Of a DNA stretch of 64,000 nt, positions 1-9,055 are shown one piece after another. The notes beneath the pieces were generated by a model. The model searched no databases and was not told where the DNA came from. It saw only the letters and a program-made list of their open reading frames with translations. This DNA comes from Prochlorococcus sp. AG-402-K16 (GTDB lineage Bacteria; Cyanobacteriota; Cyanobacteriia; PCC-6307; Cyanobiaceae): assembly GCA_003216795.1 (NCBI GenBank), contig QCIH01000006.1:1-64000 (forward strand), given 5' to 3'. Position 1 is the first letter of the stretch, and the number at the start of each line of letters is the position of its first letter. The translations under genes were made by a program, and so were the position numbers.

Positions 1-1029
1 TCTACTTTCGGTTGGGACGGTTAACTTAGTAAGAAATGCATCTTGATTTCCACTATTAGTTTGACCATCTAGATCTCCTTGTGTCGTACCAGCGATAAAA
101 ATCGATCCATCTGATCCAGTCGTTAAGGCATGTCCTTGATCAAAAGAAGATGATCCTAAAAGTCTTGTCCAATCCTTGGTCCCATCACTGTTGAACTTAG
201 TAAGAAATGCATCTTGATTTCCACTATTAGTTTGACCATCTAGATCTCCATTCGTAGTACCAGCGATAAAAATCGATCCATCTGATCCAGTCGTTAAGGC
301 ATGTCCTTGATCAAAAGAAGATGATCCTAAAAGTCTGGTCCAATCCTTCGTTCCATCAGGATTATATTTACTAATAAAGGCATCACTACTACCACTATTT
401 ATTTGACCATCTAAATCACCATTTGTTTCGCCAGCAATATAAATCGATCCATCACTTCCTGGTGTTAATGCATTAGCGAAATCATTTTCAGAAGTCCCTA
501 AAAGTTTGGTCCAATCCTTCGTTCCATCAGGATTATATTTACTAATAAAGGCATCACTCCTACCACTATTTATTTGACCATCTAGATCTCCACTCGTAGT
601 ACCAGCGATAAAAATCGATCCATCACTTCCAGTTGTTAAAGCATACCCATAATCCCAAAAAGCAGATCCTAAAAGTCTTGTCCAATCCTTGGTCCCATCA
701 GGATTATATTTACTTATAAAGGTATCCCATTCACCATTATTAGTTTGACCATCTAAATCACCATTTGTTTCGCCAGCAATATAAATCGATCCATCACTTC
801 CAGTCGTTAAGGCATTTCCTTGATCAAAAGAAGATGATCCTAAAAGTTTTGTCCAATCCTTGGTTCCGTCAGGATTGTATTTCCTAAGAAAAGCATCTAC
901 ATCACCACTATTCGTTTCTCCATCTAGATTACCTGGTATAAGACCAGCAATATAAATTGATCCATCACTTCCTGGTGTTAATGCATTAGCGAATTCATTT
1001 TCAGAAGTCCCTAAAAGTTTGGTCCATTC
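1..1029. repeat. 171-bp in-frame tandem repeats (six units)
   Basis: The Lys codon preceding the variable part of each unit falls at 25, 196, 367, 538, 709 and 880, a strict 171-bp (57-codon) period. The two units nearest the window start are almost identical in DNA over more than 100 bp, including synonymous positions, and the units at 367, 538 and 709 share long blocks. This points to recent duplication or gene conversion within the gene. In the N-terminal block (about 2050-3000) spacing is irregular (132, 192, 171, 177 and 174 bp) and the copies are more diverged. Confidence 0.9.
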
Positions 1030-3072
1030 AATATTTGGCGCCTTGGAGTTTGAACCTGAATCAAAATGAACATAGTCGGCACCACCTTTAGGTTGTGCAT
1101 AAATCGGAAGGAGAGTGGACTTTGCTGTTGGTAGAGTTTCAGAAGGTCCTCCAAACCATGTGTGTAATTGATCCATATTGATTGCGTCTGACTGATCAAA
1201 TCCCTGCTCTAATTCTTGATAGATAACTCCATTAAGAGGATTGATTTGATTATCTCTTGATGATCTATTCACATTAAGAATGAATGCCTTTTCAAAAGTC
1301 AACCCAAAATTATCAGTCGTCTTCAAACGGATGTTATAAGACGACTGAATGTCATAATCAGGAGAAGAATTGATTGTTAATTGATCACCAAAAAGGGTGA
1401 ATTTTTCATTATCTATACTTCCATCTCCGCTAACTAATTTATAAGTGTGAGTATCTGAAACATTTTGATCTTTGGTTGAAAGAGTTGCAATTGGAGATTC
1501 TAGATTAATATTTTCATTAAAGTTTGATGTTGATAGATTTAAATCTGTAGGAGTTTGATTAATTAAATCATTAACATTTAAAGTGAATGCTTCTTCATAA
1601 GAAAGACCGCCATTATCTATTGTTTTTAAGCGGATATTATAGGAAGACTGTGTTTCATAATCAGGAGAGGAATTGATAATTAATTGATTTCCATCAATGT
1701 AAAAAGAGGAGTTATTTGTATCACCTTCTCCACTAACTAATTCATAAGTGTGAGTATCTGAAGCATCTTGATCGATGGTTGACAATGATGAAACAATTGA
1801 ACCTGAACTAATATCCTCATCAAAACTTGATGATGTAAATATAATTTCTTCAGGTGAATAATCATTTGGAACTTCAATAATTTTACTTATATAAATATCG
1901 CGGTAGTAACCTTCTGTACCTCCCTCTAAAAAACCACTTTTGTTGCCAGTTATATAAATTGCACCGTCGCTTCCACGAGTTATTCCATAACCATCAAATC
2001 CTCCAGGTCTATTAGTTATATTTTTCGTCCATTCTTTTTCTCCGTCACTATTGAATTTACTAACAACTGTTTCCACCCCTGCCGATAAAGTATAAAAGGA
2101 ACCATTTAATCCGCTAGTGATTGCGTACCCTTTAGAATAGTTATCGCTTAAAAGTTTTATCCATTCTTCTGAACCTTCATTATTAAATTTACTAATAAAT
2201 CCGTAGTATTCGCCATTGTACTCTTGCCCTTTTTTGTCAATCCATTCACCTCCTACATATAACCAAGTTTCACCTATGGTATAAATTGAACCATCTGTTC
2301 CAGTTGTTATTGCATAACCTTCATCACTATTAGAAGATCCTAAAAGTTTTGTCCAATCTTTTGTTCCATCTGGATTATATTTACTAATAAAGGCATCTAA
2401 ATTTCCACTATTATGTTGGTCATCTAAATTTCCAAATGTTTCACCAGTAATATAAATCGATCCATCATTACCGACGGTTATTCCATTGCCTTTATCATGA
2501 ACAGGTTCACCTAAAAGTTTTGTCCATTGTTTAACTCCATTAGTATTATATTTACTAATAAAGGCATCAGCATAACCTCCCCCACTATTGGTTTGACCAT
2601 CTAAATTACCTTGTGTTTGACCAGTGATATAAATAGAACCATCGCTTCCGTTGGTAATTCCATTACTAAAATCCCATTCCGAAGAACCTAAAAGTTTTGT
2701 CCATTGTCTATCTCCATCACTATTGAATTTACTAATAAAGGCATCAGCATAACCTCCACTATTAATTTGACCATCTAAATTACCTTTTGTATAACCAGTG
2801 ATATAAATAGAACCATCATTTCCATTGATAATATCCCTCCCTCTATCATCTTTTGAAGAACCTAAAAGTTTTGTCCATTGTTTCTCTCCATCACTATTGA
2901 ATTTACTAATAAAAGCATCTTCATCACCTGAGTTAATTTGTCCATCTAGGTCACCCAATGTATAACCAGTGATATAAATAGAACCATCGCTTCCGACTGT
3001 GATTCCATTACTAGAATCCGAGTCCGCAGACTTTAATATTTCTGTCCATTCAATGATTGGTCTTAATGTCAT
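1..3072 (-). CDS. Giant SBBP/cadherin-like repeat protein, C-terminus outside window
   Basis: The reading frame is open from an ATG at 3072 to the window edge, about 1,024 codons, with the C-terminus missing. Order of parts: residues 1-400, about seven beta-propeller (SBBP-type) repeats with the core GSDGSIYITG, DLDGQ, DAFISK and WTKLLG; residues 410-605, two cadherin-like units of about 95 residues containing SDTHTY and SPDY; a unique linker 605-680; then six further SBBP repeats of exactly 57 residues. No signal peptide or transmembrane segment is visible at the N-terminus, so if exported it would more likely use a type I (C-terminal signal) route; that is inference. Proteins with this mix are usually large surface or secreted adhesin-like products. 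No enzyme motif is seen. It faces away from tRNA-Asn and is the only clearly accessory gene in the window. Function unknown. Confidence 0.85.
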   Translation of the reverse strand, partial: MTLRPIIEWTEILKSADSDSSNGITVGSDGSIYITGYTLGDLDGQINSGDEDAFISKFNSDGEKQWTKLLGSSKDDRGRDIINGNDGSIYITGYTKGNLDGQINSGGYADAFISKFNSDGDRQWTKLLGSSEWDFSNGITNGSDGSIYITGQTQGNLDGQTNSGGGYADAFISKYNTNGVKQWTKLLGEPVHDKGNGITVGNDGSIYITGETFGNLDDQHNSGNLDAFISKYNPDGTKDWTKLLGSSNSDEGYAITTGTDGSIYTIGETWLYVGGEWIDKKGQEYNGEYYGFISKFNNEGSEEWIKLLSDNYSKGYAITSGLNGSFYTLSAGVETVVSKFNSDGEKEWTKNITNRPGGFDGYGITRGSDGAIYITGNKSGFLEGGTEGYYRDIYISKIIEVPNDYSPEEIIFTSSSFDEDISSGSIVSSLSTIDQDASDTHTYELVSGEGDTNNSSFYIDGNQLIINSSPDYETQSSYNIRLKTIDNGGLSYEEAFTLNVNDLINQTPTDLNLSTSNFNENINLESPIATLSTKDQNVSDTHTYKLVSGDGSIDNEKFTLFGDQLTINSSPDYDIQSSYNIRLKTTDNFGLTFEKAFILNVNRSSRDNQINPLNGVIYQELEQGFDQSDAINMDQLHTWFGGPSETLPTAKSTLLPIYAQPKGGADYVHFDSGSNSKAPNIEWTKLLGTSENEFANALTPGSDGSIYIAGLIPGNLDGETNSGDVDAFLRKYNPDGTKDWTKLLGSSSFDQGNALTTGSDGSIYIAGETNGDLDGQTNNGEWDTFISKYNPDGTKDWTRLLGSAFWDYGYALTTGSDGSIFIAGTTSGDLDGQINSGRSDAFISKYNPDGTKDWTKLLGTSENDFANALTPGSDGSIYIAGETNGDLDGQINSGSSDAFISKYNPDGTKDWTRLLGSSSFDQGHALTTGSDGSIFIAGTTNGDLDGQTNSGNQDAFLTKFNSDGTKDWTRLLGSSSFDQGHALTTGSDGSIFIAGTTQGDLDGQTNSGNQDAFLTKLTVPTESR

Positions 3073-3312
3073 TTTTTTATTAAGAAAAAATTCTAAAAAT
3101 TAATTAATTTCCAATAATTATGTTTCTAGGTATTTTATCTTCTCTAATATTTTGGATATTGATTTTTATTCGATAAAGTTTTCATTGAAACAATTGAATC
3201 TAACTCTAAGATTTCAAATACTTCCTTTGAAGCATATCTATAAATAACTTCTTGATTTCTCCTGGAGATTAAGTCCTTCTATCTTTCTTCATAATTTCTT
3301 TAAGTAATACAA

Positions 3313-3360
3313 ATCTTCCCCACCACGAGACTATATCTTCCCCACCATTTCCCCACCATT
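3313..3360. repeat. Short C-rich direct repeats beside tRNA-Asn
   Basis: The 10-mer TTCCCCACCA occurs at 3316, 3338 and 3349, spaced 22 and 11 bp; the last two copies form a tandem 11-mer. This C-rich cluster stands out in otherwise AT-rich DNA. Its role is unknown; a recombination or protein-binding site next to the tRNA is one possibility. Confidence 0.6.
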
Positions 3361-3386
3361 CCAACTTCTTTTAGATTCAAAACAAT

Positions 3387-3410
3387 AAAAAAAGACCTCT
3401 ATTGAAGTCT
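3387..3410 (-). terminator. Intrinsic terminator of tRNA-Asn
   Basis: On the minus strand, AGACUUC and GAGGUCU pair as a 7-bp stem (one G-U pair) around the loop AAUA, followed directly by a run of seven U. It lies 27 nt past the tRNA 3' end, the expected place for a rho-independent stop. Confidence 0.75.
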
Positions 3411-3436
3411 CCTGAAAGTTAAATTTACAAATAAAA

Positions 3437-3508
<72 letters not shown>

Positions 3509-3557
3509 ATATAAGATGAATTTAGCTCTTTAAAGTGCCTTATGACAAGTACAAGGG

Positions 3558-4244
3558 TTAATTATATTGAAATTTTGATGGTTCTTGCCAACTGGATAAA
3601 TAGCCATTTTTCAACTCTGCTACTGCATCAGCATAAGTTAATTCTTCATAACGATGAGTAATCCACAAAGCTGATAAAGGTTTTTTACGGTCACTTGTAA
3701 GATCTTTAATAGTTTTTAAAACTTTTAATTGGCTGGTTTGATCAAGTAACGCTGTAGGCTCGTCTAAAAGAATAAAATTTCTATTACTAATCAAAGCGCA
3801 TGCAATAGTTAAGCGTTGTTTTTGTCCACCGCTCAAAGTATGAACTGGCCTTTTTTCAAAACCAGTCATTCCAACCTTATCAAGCACATATTCAATTTTT
3901 TTATTAATTTCATTTTGACTTATATTCTGATTAATATTAATCAGAAGTTCACTCCTACAATTTGGCATTAATATTTGATGATCAGGGTTTTGGAACACCA
4001 TGCCAATATTTGCATTAGAGTCTATGACGCCATTTTTGGGTTTGATTATTCCATTAATTAATTTTAAAAGAGTACTTTTTCCACTCCCGTTTTTACCTAC
4101 AACCATCCAAAATCCAGGTTTTTTTATTGAGAAGTTACATTTAAAAATTAAATTTTCTTTTTCTCCAAGATATGAAAAAGAAACATCTTTGAATTGAATA
4201 TGAGGTATTTCATTTTCAAGTGAATCTCGCATTAATTCTATCAA
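3558..4244 (-). CDS. ECF/CbiO-type ABC transporter ATP-binding protein
   Basis: This 228-residue protein is one complete ABC ATPase domain. Visible motifs are Walker A GKNGSGKST (50-58), Q-loop FQNPDHQ (84-90), signature LSGGQ (137-141), Walker B FILLDE (157-162) and the switch His in THR (196-198). FQNPDHQ is typical of energy-coupling-factor ATPases (EcfA/CbiO/BioM) that power vitamin or metal-ion importers. No membrane partner lies nearby, so the substrate cannot be told. Its ATG overlaps the stop of the upstream UPF0367 gene (ATGA, 4241-4244), so the two are probably translationally coupled. A second in-frame ATG lies at 4232. Confidence 0.85.
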   Translation of the reverse strand: MIELMRDSLENEIPHIQFKDVSFSYLGEKENLIFKCNFSIKKPGFWMVVGKNGSGKSTLLKLINGIIKPKNGVIDSNANIGMVFQNPDHQILMPNCRSELLININQNISQNEINKKIEYVLDKVGMTGFEKRPVHTLSGGQKQRLTIACALISNRNFILLDEPTALLDQTSQLKVLKTIKDLTSDRKKPLSALWITHRYEELTYADAVAELKNGYLSSWQEPSKFQYN

Positions 4245-4519
4245 TCTATGTTGAGAGAAAATCCTGGCCTTTTAGCTCCTCCTGCTACTGATGATTTTTC
4301 ATATATCTGAACAGAAATGATTTCTTTAGCTCTTACCGCAATTAATTTATCTTGCACTTTGTCACACCTTAATTCGATCAAGTTTGAGGATTCTAAAGTT
4401 TCATTCATAGAACTTTTTATTTCATCATAAATTCTTTTAACATCATCAAATTCTTTCTTCTGAATTGAAAGTGGAAAAGGTGAATATCTCAGACTTAGTT
4501 CTAACGAGTACATAATCAT
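4241..4519 (-). CDS. UPF0367 family protein
   Basis: A 92-residue protein matching the cyanobacterial UPF0367 family: start MYSLELSLRYSP, middle FDDVKRIYDEI and end SSVAGGAKRPGFS. Function unknown. Two in-frame ATGs compete, 4519 and 4513. AGGAAG is 8 nt before the first, favouring it, while family members usually begin at MY, the second. It is the first gene of a two-gene unit with the ABC ATPase downstream. Confidence 0.8.
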   Translation of the reverse strand: MIMYSLELSLRYSPFPLSIQKKEFDDVKRIYDEIKSSMNETLESSNLIELRCDKVQDKLIAVRAKEIISVQIYEKSSVAGGAKRPGFSLNID

Positions 4520-4644
4520 AATAAAAACTTCCTTTTATATTACTAAATATTTTTTCTCAGGAAGTTATTTAAATTAAATTCTTTTGAGAAAATTATATAA
4601 AAGATCTTTAAATACAATTATTATGAATATTAGGAGAAATTAAT

Positions 4645-5634
4645 TTGCATTTTAAAAATAACTGCATGGAAATAGCAAATGATATAACTTCACTGGTTGG
4701 CAATACCCCATTAGTTAAATTAAATCGAATCAAAAAGTATTTTGATTGTTATCCAGAAATAATAGCCAAACTAGAAAGTTTCAATCCATCAGCGTCCGTT
4801 AAAGATCGGATCGCTTATTCAATGTTATGTAAAGCTGAAGAAGAAGGATTGATAACGCCAGATAAAACAACGTTAATTGAAGCAACTAGTGGGAATACTG
4901 GCATCGCATTAGCAATGGTTGCTGCAGCAAAAGGCTATAAATTGATATTAACTATGCCGGATACGATGAGTATCGAGAGAAGGGCAATGTTGAGAGCCTA
5001 TGGAGCTGAATTACAGCTAACACCAGGAAAAGACGGAATGAAAGGAGCTTTAGATTTAGCTAATGAGTTGTCTTCAACCATTACAAATAGCTATCAATTT
5101 AATCAGTTTGAAAACTTTGCTAATCCAGATATTCATGAAAGAACGACGGCTCAAGAAATATGGTCCCAATCCAATAACAAGTTAGATGGACTAGTTACAG
5201 GAGTAGGCACAGGAGGAACAATTACTGGTTGTGCACGTTTTTTGAAAAAAGTTAATCCAAATTGCAAAATTTATGCCGTAGAGCCCAAAAAAAGTGCTGT
5301 GATTTCCGGAGAAAAAGCAGGATCTCATTCGATTCAAGGAATTGGAGCGGGTTTCGTACCAAAAGTTCTTAATACTAAATTAATTGATGAAATTATAAAA
5401 ATAGATGACGATGAAGCATTTTATTATGGGCGTTTATTAGCTAGATTAGAAGGCCTTTTATCTGGCATTAGCAGCGGTGCAGCTTTAGCAGCAACTATAA
5501 AAATCGGCAAAAGAAAAGAACTAATGAATAAAAGATTGATAGTTATTCTTCCAAGTTTTGGAGAAAGATATTTATCAACAGCAATGTTTGAATCTAATAC
5601 TTCAATTCAAGCCAGAAAAGATGGTTATCTTTAA
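4645..5634 (+). CDS. cysK: Cysteine synthase (O-acetylserine thiol-lyase)
   Basis: This PLP enzyme makes cysteine from O-acetylserine and sulfide, the last step of sulfate assimilation (cysH is at 39583). Visible motifs: LVGNTPLVKLNR (17-28), PLP lysine K53 in SVKDR, the substrate loop TSGNTG (81-86) and the phosphate-binding GVGTGGT. The 329-residue length is normal for the CysK/CysM fold. The longest form starts at TTG 4645 with AGGAGA placed 7 nt upstream; homologues usually start at MEIAND, which would be ATG 4666 but leaves that Shine-Dalgarno too far away. CysK and CysM cannot be separated with certainty by eye. Confidence 0.88.
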   Translation: MHFKNNCMEIANDITSLVGNTPLVKLNRIKKYFDCYPEIIAKLESFNPSASVKDRIAYSMLCKAEEEGLITPDKTTLIEATSGNTGIALAMVAAAKGYKLILTMPDTMSIERRAMLRAYGAELQLTPGKDGMKGALDLANELSSTITNSYQFNQFENFANPDIHERTTAQEIWSQSNNKLDGLVTGVGTGGTITGCARFLKKVNPNCKIYAVEPKKSAVISGEKAGSHSIQGIGAGFVPKVLNTKLIDEIIKIDDDEAFYYGRLLARLEGLLSGISSGAALAATIKIGKRKELMNKRLIVILPSFGERYLSTAMFESNTSIQARKDGYL

Positions 5635-5650
5635 TGCATAATTTATAAAA

Positions 5651-6328
5651 ATGGAAAAAAATTTATATGAAGAATTAGGTCTCAAACAAAATGCAACCAA
5701 AAGTGAAATTAAATCTTCATATCGCTCTTTAGTTAAGCAACATCATCCAGATGCAGGCGGCAAGAAAGAACGATTTCTTGCAATACAAAATGCTTGGGAA
5801 ACTCTTAATGATCCTATCAAAAAGAAAAAATATGATAGCAGTTTTTCCTTTTCCAGCTCATCATTTGATGCATTACATGAAAATTGGGAGGAGAAATTTA
5901 ATTCAAAAAAACATAATTCTTCAATTAAGGACAAAGAAGTTGAAACATGGATTAAAGAAATTTATAGTCCGATAAATAGATTAATTAGTCAAATCATTAA
6001 ACCTTTGAATAACGAAATAAAAGAACTATCTGCGGATCCATATGATGACGAACTAATGGAAAATTTTTGCAGTTATATTATTCTTTCACAAAAGAAAATA
6101 GAAAAAGTTGAAAAAATTTATAACAAAAAAATAGTTCCAAAGTCTATTTCAGCTTTAGGCCTCGATCTTTATCATTGTTTTTCACAAGTTAAAGATGCAC
6201 TATCAGAATTTGATAGATACACGCAAGGATACGTAGATAATTACTTATTTGATGGCAAAGAAATGATCAAAGAAGCAAAAAGAATACAATCAAAGATGTC
6301 TATAGAGAAAAAAAATAAAAACTTTTAG
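5651..6328 (+). CDS. J-domain (DnaJ-class) protein
   Basis: Residues 4-62 form a J-domain with the diagnostic HPD at 32-34, which would stimulate the ATPase of an Hsp70. The remaining 160 residues are Lys/Glu-rich and helical, without the Gly/Phe region, zinc fingers or C-terminal substrate domain of true DnaJ, so this is a class III J-protein whose client is unknown. It follows cysteine synthase by 16 bp and may be co-transcribed. It converges on ndhO, leaving 11 bp between the stops. Confidence 0.85.
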   Translation: MEKNLYEELGLKQNATKSEIKSSYRSLVKQHHPDAGGKKERFLAIQNAWETLNDPIKKKKYDSSFSFSSSSFDALHENWEEKFNSKKHNSSIKDKEVETWIKEIYSPINRLISQIIKPLNNEIKELSADPYDDELMENFCSYIILSQKKIEKVEKIYNKKIVPKSISALGLDLYHCFSQVKDALSEFDRYTQGYVDNYLFDGKEMIKEAKRIQSKMSIEKKNKNF

Positions 6329-6339
6329 ATATAAAAATT

Positions 6340-6576
6340 TTATTGAGTATATTCTTTAAGTTGATCTAATTTCAACCAAACATCTGGAACAGGTCTGCGC
6401 CATCGAACCTGAGCATATTCGTCTTTGACTGAAAGAATCTCTCCAGGACCTTCAAAGACATAATTAGGTAGATCATCATCACTGGCTAGCGCTTCGATAC
6501 TTTTTATATAATTTTCTCTATCGACAAAAACTAAGCTTCCTTTCTTGAGAGGTTTCTTTGGAATAGATTCTGTCAT
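6340..6576 (-). CDS. ndhO: NAD(P)H-quinone oxidoreductase subunit O
   Basis: A 78-residue protein matching NdhO, a small cytoplasm-facing subunit found only in the cyanobacterial and chloroplast NDH-1 complex, which takes part in cyclic electron flow and CO2 uptake. Recognisable segments are KKGSLVFVDRE near the N-terminus, YVFEGPGEIL, and the C-terminal VRWRRPVPDVWLKLDQL. Length is normal. It is transcribed alone; 136 bp separate its start from the divergent epimerase gene. Confidence 0.9.
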   Translation of the reverse strand: MTESIPKKPLKKGSLVFVDRENYIKSIEALASDDDLPNYVFEGPGEILSVKDEYAQVRWRRPVPDVWLKLDQLKEYTQ

Positions 6577-6712
6577 AATAAATTCAAGAAAGTTATTTGA
6601 AATTCATTATACAAAAACTTGTTTGAAAACTATTGAAAAAAATTTATACCGGAATAATAATTACAAACGTCTAAAAAATTTAATAGCCTTAAATGATAAA
6701 CATTTATAAGAT

Positions 6713-7639
6713 ATGCGTCTTTTACTTCTTGGCTGCACTGGATTTGTTGGTAAAGAATTAGTACCAACACTACTCAATGAAAATCATGAAATATACATTG
6801 TAAGTAGAAAACCAATTAGTAAATTAAAGCTTGATTTAGATTTCAATAAGTTTAAATTTTTTCAAATAGATTTATCAAAAGAAAAAAACTGGAATAACGA
6901 AAATCTTCTAAATATTTTAAGAGAGACAGATGGAATTATTAACTTGATGGGAGAACCCATAGCAGAAAAAAAATGGACTTCTGAACAAAAACAGGAGATT
7001 GAAAATAGTCGTATTAACACCACAAAATTTATGATGAAGACCCTTAAAGATTTAAAAATAAACCCAAAAGTCATTATAAATGGATCTGCTATAGGTTATT
7101 ACGGTACAAGTTTGTCTAGTGAATTCACTGAAAATAGTCCTGGAGGAAAAGACTTTTTATCTAATCTTTGCAAAAAATGGGAATCGGTCGCCGCTGAAAA
7201 ACCATTTTTCTCAAGGTTAGTTATTTTTAGAATTGGAATTGTTCTAGAGAAAGATGGAGGAGCATTAGGAAAAATGCTCCCTATATTTAAAGTTGGATTA
7301 GGTGGGCCAATTGGAGATGGTAAGCAATGGATGAGTTGGATTCATAGAACTGATTTATGTGCATTAATTATTCAAGCATTAGTTGATAAAAAGTATTCGG
7401 GAGTATTTAATGCTGTTGCACCAAATCCAGTATTAATGAAAGAATTTTCTCAGACTTTAGGCAAATGTCTTAATAGACCTAATTTACTTCCAGTGCCTGG
7501 AGCGGTTTTAAAAATATTGTTAGGAGATGGAGCGAAAGTTGTTTTAGAAGGACAAAAAGTAATTAGCAGTAAAATCAAAAATTATAATTTTAAATATCCT
7601 CTTCTTGAGAAAGCAATTTACGCCTCAACCAAGAATTAA
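6713..7639 (+). CDS. TIGR01777-type NAD-dependent epimerase
   Basis: A 308-residue extended short-chain dehydrogenase of the TIGR01777/YfcH family. The N-terminal nucleotide-binding motif is GCTGFVGKEL (8-17), followed by INLMGEPIA and the GSAIGYYG segment holding the catalytic Tyr. The C-terminus fits the DUF1731 domain that closes these proteins. The substrate is not known; plant and cyanobacterial relatives have been linked to cell division or chloroplast maintenance. Its last 50 bp overlap the 3' end of the convergent small membrane protein gene. Confidence 0.85.
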   Translation: MRLLLLGCTGFVGKELVPTLLNENHEIYIVSRKPISKLKLDLDFNKFKFFQIDLSKEKNWNNENLLNILRETDGIINLMGEPIAEKKWTSEQKQEIENSRINTTKFMMKTLKDLKINPKVIINGSAIGYYGTSLSSEFTENSPGGKDFLSNLCKKWESVAAEKPFFSRLVIFRIGIVLEKDGGALGKMLPIFKVGLGGPIGDGKQWMSWIHRTDLCALIIQALVDKKYSGVFNAVAPNPVLMKEFSQTLGKCLNRPNLLPVPGAVLKILLGDGAKVVLEGQKVISSKIKNYNFKYPLLEKAIYASTKN

Positions 7640-7859
7640 TACCGTTTACTAAAGCACCAAGAATAAGAATTGTTATCAATGGAACTACAAGAGGATTCCA
7701 AACTATCTGAATAAAATTAATAAAAATAAATATCCCATTAAATTGCATGATGATTGCAAAAATAAAAAATATTGCAAAAAAAATGACTGTAAATAAATTT
7801 ATTAATAACAAATTATCGATAATTTGTTTTAACTTATTTTGATTATTCTCCTTAGTCAT
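7590..7859 (-). CDS. Small two-helix membrane protein, unknown function
   Basis: 89 residues with two clear hydrophobic segments (about 18-45 and 52-70) and a basic, then acidic, C-terminal tail. No family recognised. Its 5' end overlaps the stop of the upstream LpxB-like gene by 8 bp, so it is probably the last gene of that operon, and its 3' 50 bp overlap the convergent epimerase. Such overlap makes it a little less certain as a gene, but the membrane-protein pattern and coupling support it. Confidence 0.65.
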   Translation of the reverse strand: MTKENNQNKLKQIIDNLLLINLFTVIFFAIFFIFAIIMQFNGIFIFINFIQIVWNPLVVPLITILILGALVNGINSWLRRKLLSQEEDI

Positions 7860-9054
7860 TTTTTATAACAATATTCATATCATCAACCATTTTAAGACAA
7901 GCTTTGTTTTCACCCAGTCTTTTTTTAGCATTTTCATTACATGAGATCATAAACTTCTTATTTAGCTGTATAAGGTATATTATTTTTATGATCAATTTAA
8001 TTGTCTGATTGATTTGATCATTTTTATCTTTAAAATTACTGGCACAAAAAACATATTTCCCAAGTAAACGTCTTTGCGCTTCTGCAAAAGTTTTTGTAAA
8101 TTGTGGACCTTTGCCTTCAATCTGAATAACCGGTTTTCCTAATCCAATCGCTTGCTCTGCTGCTGTTCCTGCCATGCTAATACAGCATCTACTTTTCAAT
8201 AATATTTTGTCAAAATTATTCCAATATATATTCACTTCTAAAAATTTATATTGGAATTTCAAGAGATTATTATCTTTTAGATTTTCTATTTTTAACCATC
8301 CTCTTTTTTGAAATATCTCCTTTATTTTTGATAAAGATAGAGCATTAACTATTGCAAAATTAAACTGAATTTTTTGAAAATATCTTAAATCTGACAATGC
8401 CTCTAATACCTCTAAAATCAAAACAAAATTATCTAAAATCTCGGGGAATCTACTTCCTGGAAATAATCCAATACTAAATTCATCTTTATTTAATTCTTCG
8501 TTTCTAGGAAAAAACTTATCCATAAATGGGTTGCCTAAAAAAGACACTTTCTTTTTTAACTGCAAAGTTAAATCATCGGCTGTAAGGGAATCTCTCGTAT
8601 ATATTTTTTTTGCTTTTTGTGAGAGCAAGAAAAATTTAGAAGGCCATGGTAATTTCAACTTCCCTTCATAATGGCTGGAATAAGCAACTAGATACGTAAA
8701 AAAATCTTTCTTACAAAACCATGCAAAAAAAACTGGCACAATATCTCCAACTACAAAAAAATAATCATATTTTTTTTTTATTTTAAAAGTTAAATATAAT
8801 CTTTTTAGAAGATAAAATATTTCTCCTCCTAATATTTCAGTAAGTCTTCCCTTAAAAGAATTATAACCAATTCCTCCAGTTCTAAATTCCTTCGTTTTAC
8901 CGATAATCTTAATTTTTTCTTTTTCGTAATGGTTTCCCATACCAACAATTGGCAAAGCATGAACAGAATAACCACTTTTTACGAATTGTTTAGCTATTAG
9001 ACTGCCAGATAGATCTTCTCCATGCCCATTACTTAAAATTAAAATCTTAAACAA
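7852..9054 (-). CDS. LpxB-like glycosyltransferase (TIGR03492 family)
   Basis: A 400-residue GT-B fold protein related to lipid-A-disaccharide synthase, matching the cyanobacterial TIGR03492 group. Visible are the N-terminal ILSNGHGEDLSG loop, the central GSRFPEIL segment (start of the donor half) and the C-terminal nucleotide-sugar motif AGTAAEQAIGLGKPV. True LpxB joins UDP-diacylglucosamine to lipid X; whether this paralogue does so is unknown. It lies 1 bp downstream of the TPR gene and overlaps the next small membrane protein. A second, different LpxB-like protein is at 60745-62031. Confidence 0.8.
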   Translation of the reverse strand: MFKILILSNGHGEDLSGSLIAKQFVKSGYSVHALPIVGMGNHYEKEKIKIIGKTKEFRTGGIGYNSFKGRLTEILGGEIFYLLKRLYLTFKIKKKYDYFFVVGDIVPVFFAWFCKKDFFTYLVAYSSHYEGKLKLPWPSKFFLLSQKAKKIYTRDSLTADDLTLQLKKKVSFLGNPFMDKFFPRNEELNKDEFSIGLFPGSRFPEILDNFVLILEVLEALSDLRYFQKIQFNFAIVNALSLSKIKEIFQKRGWLKIENLKDNNLLKFQYKFLEVNIYWNNFDKILLKSRCCISMAGTAAEQAIGLGKPVIQIEGKGPQFTKTFAEAQRRLLGKYVFCASNFKDKNDQINQTIKLIIKIIYLIQLNKKFMISCNENAKKRLGENKACLKMVDDMNIVIKND

Positions 9055-9055
9055 T

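Larger units (their letters stand above)
3073..3436. other. Intergenic region between giant gene and tRNA-Asn
   Basis: These 364 bp hold no convincing ORF. They contain the upstream region of the giant gene, a cluster of C-rich direct repeats (3313-3360) and the terminator of tRNA-Asn (3387-3410). No recombinase gene or fragment could be recognised. Confidence 0.6.

Noticed and set aside
1..1029. Regular repeats that could be read as a CRISPR array
   Set aside because: The 171-bp period is a multiple of three, the whole stretch is one open frame, and repeats and variable parts translate to a known repeat-protein pattern.
3313..3436. Remnant of an integrase gene next to tRNA-Asn
   Set aside because: Only very short frames such as a 19-codon one on the minus strand exist, and no recombinase residues can be recognised.
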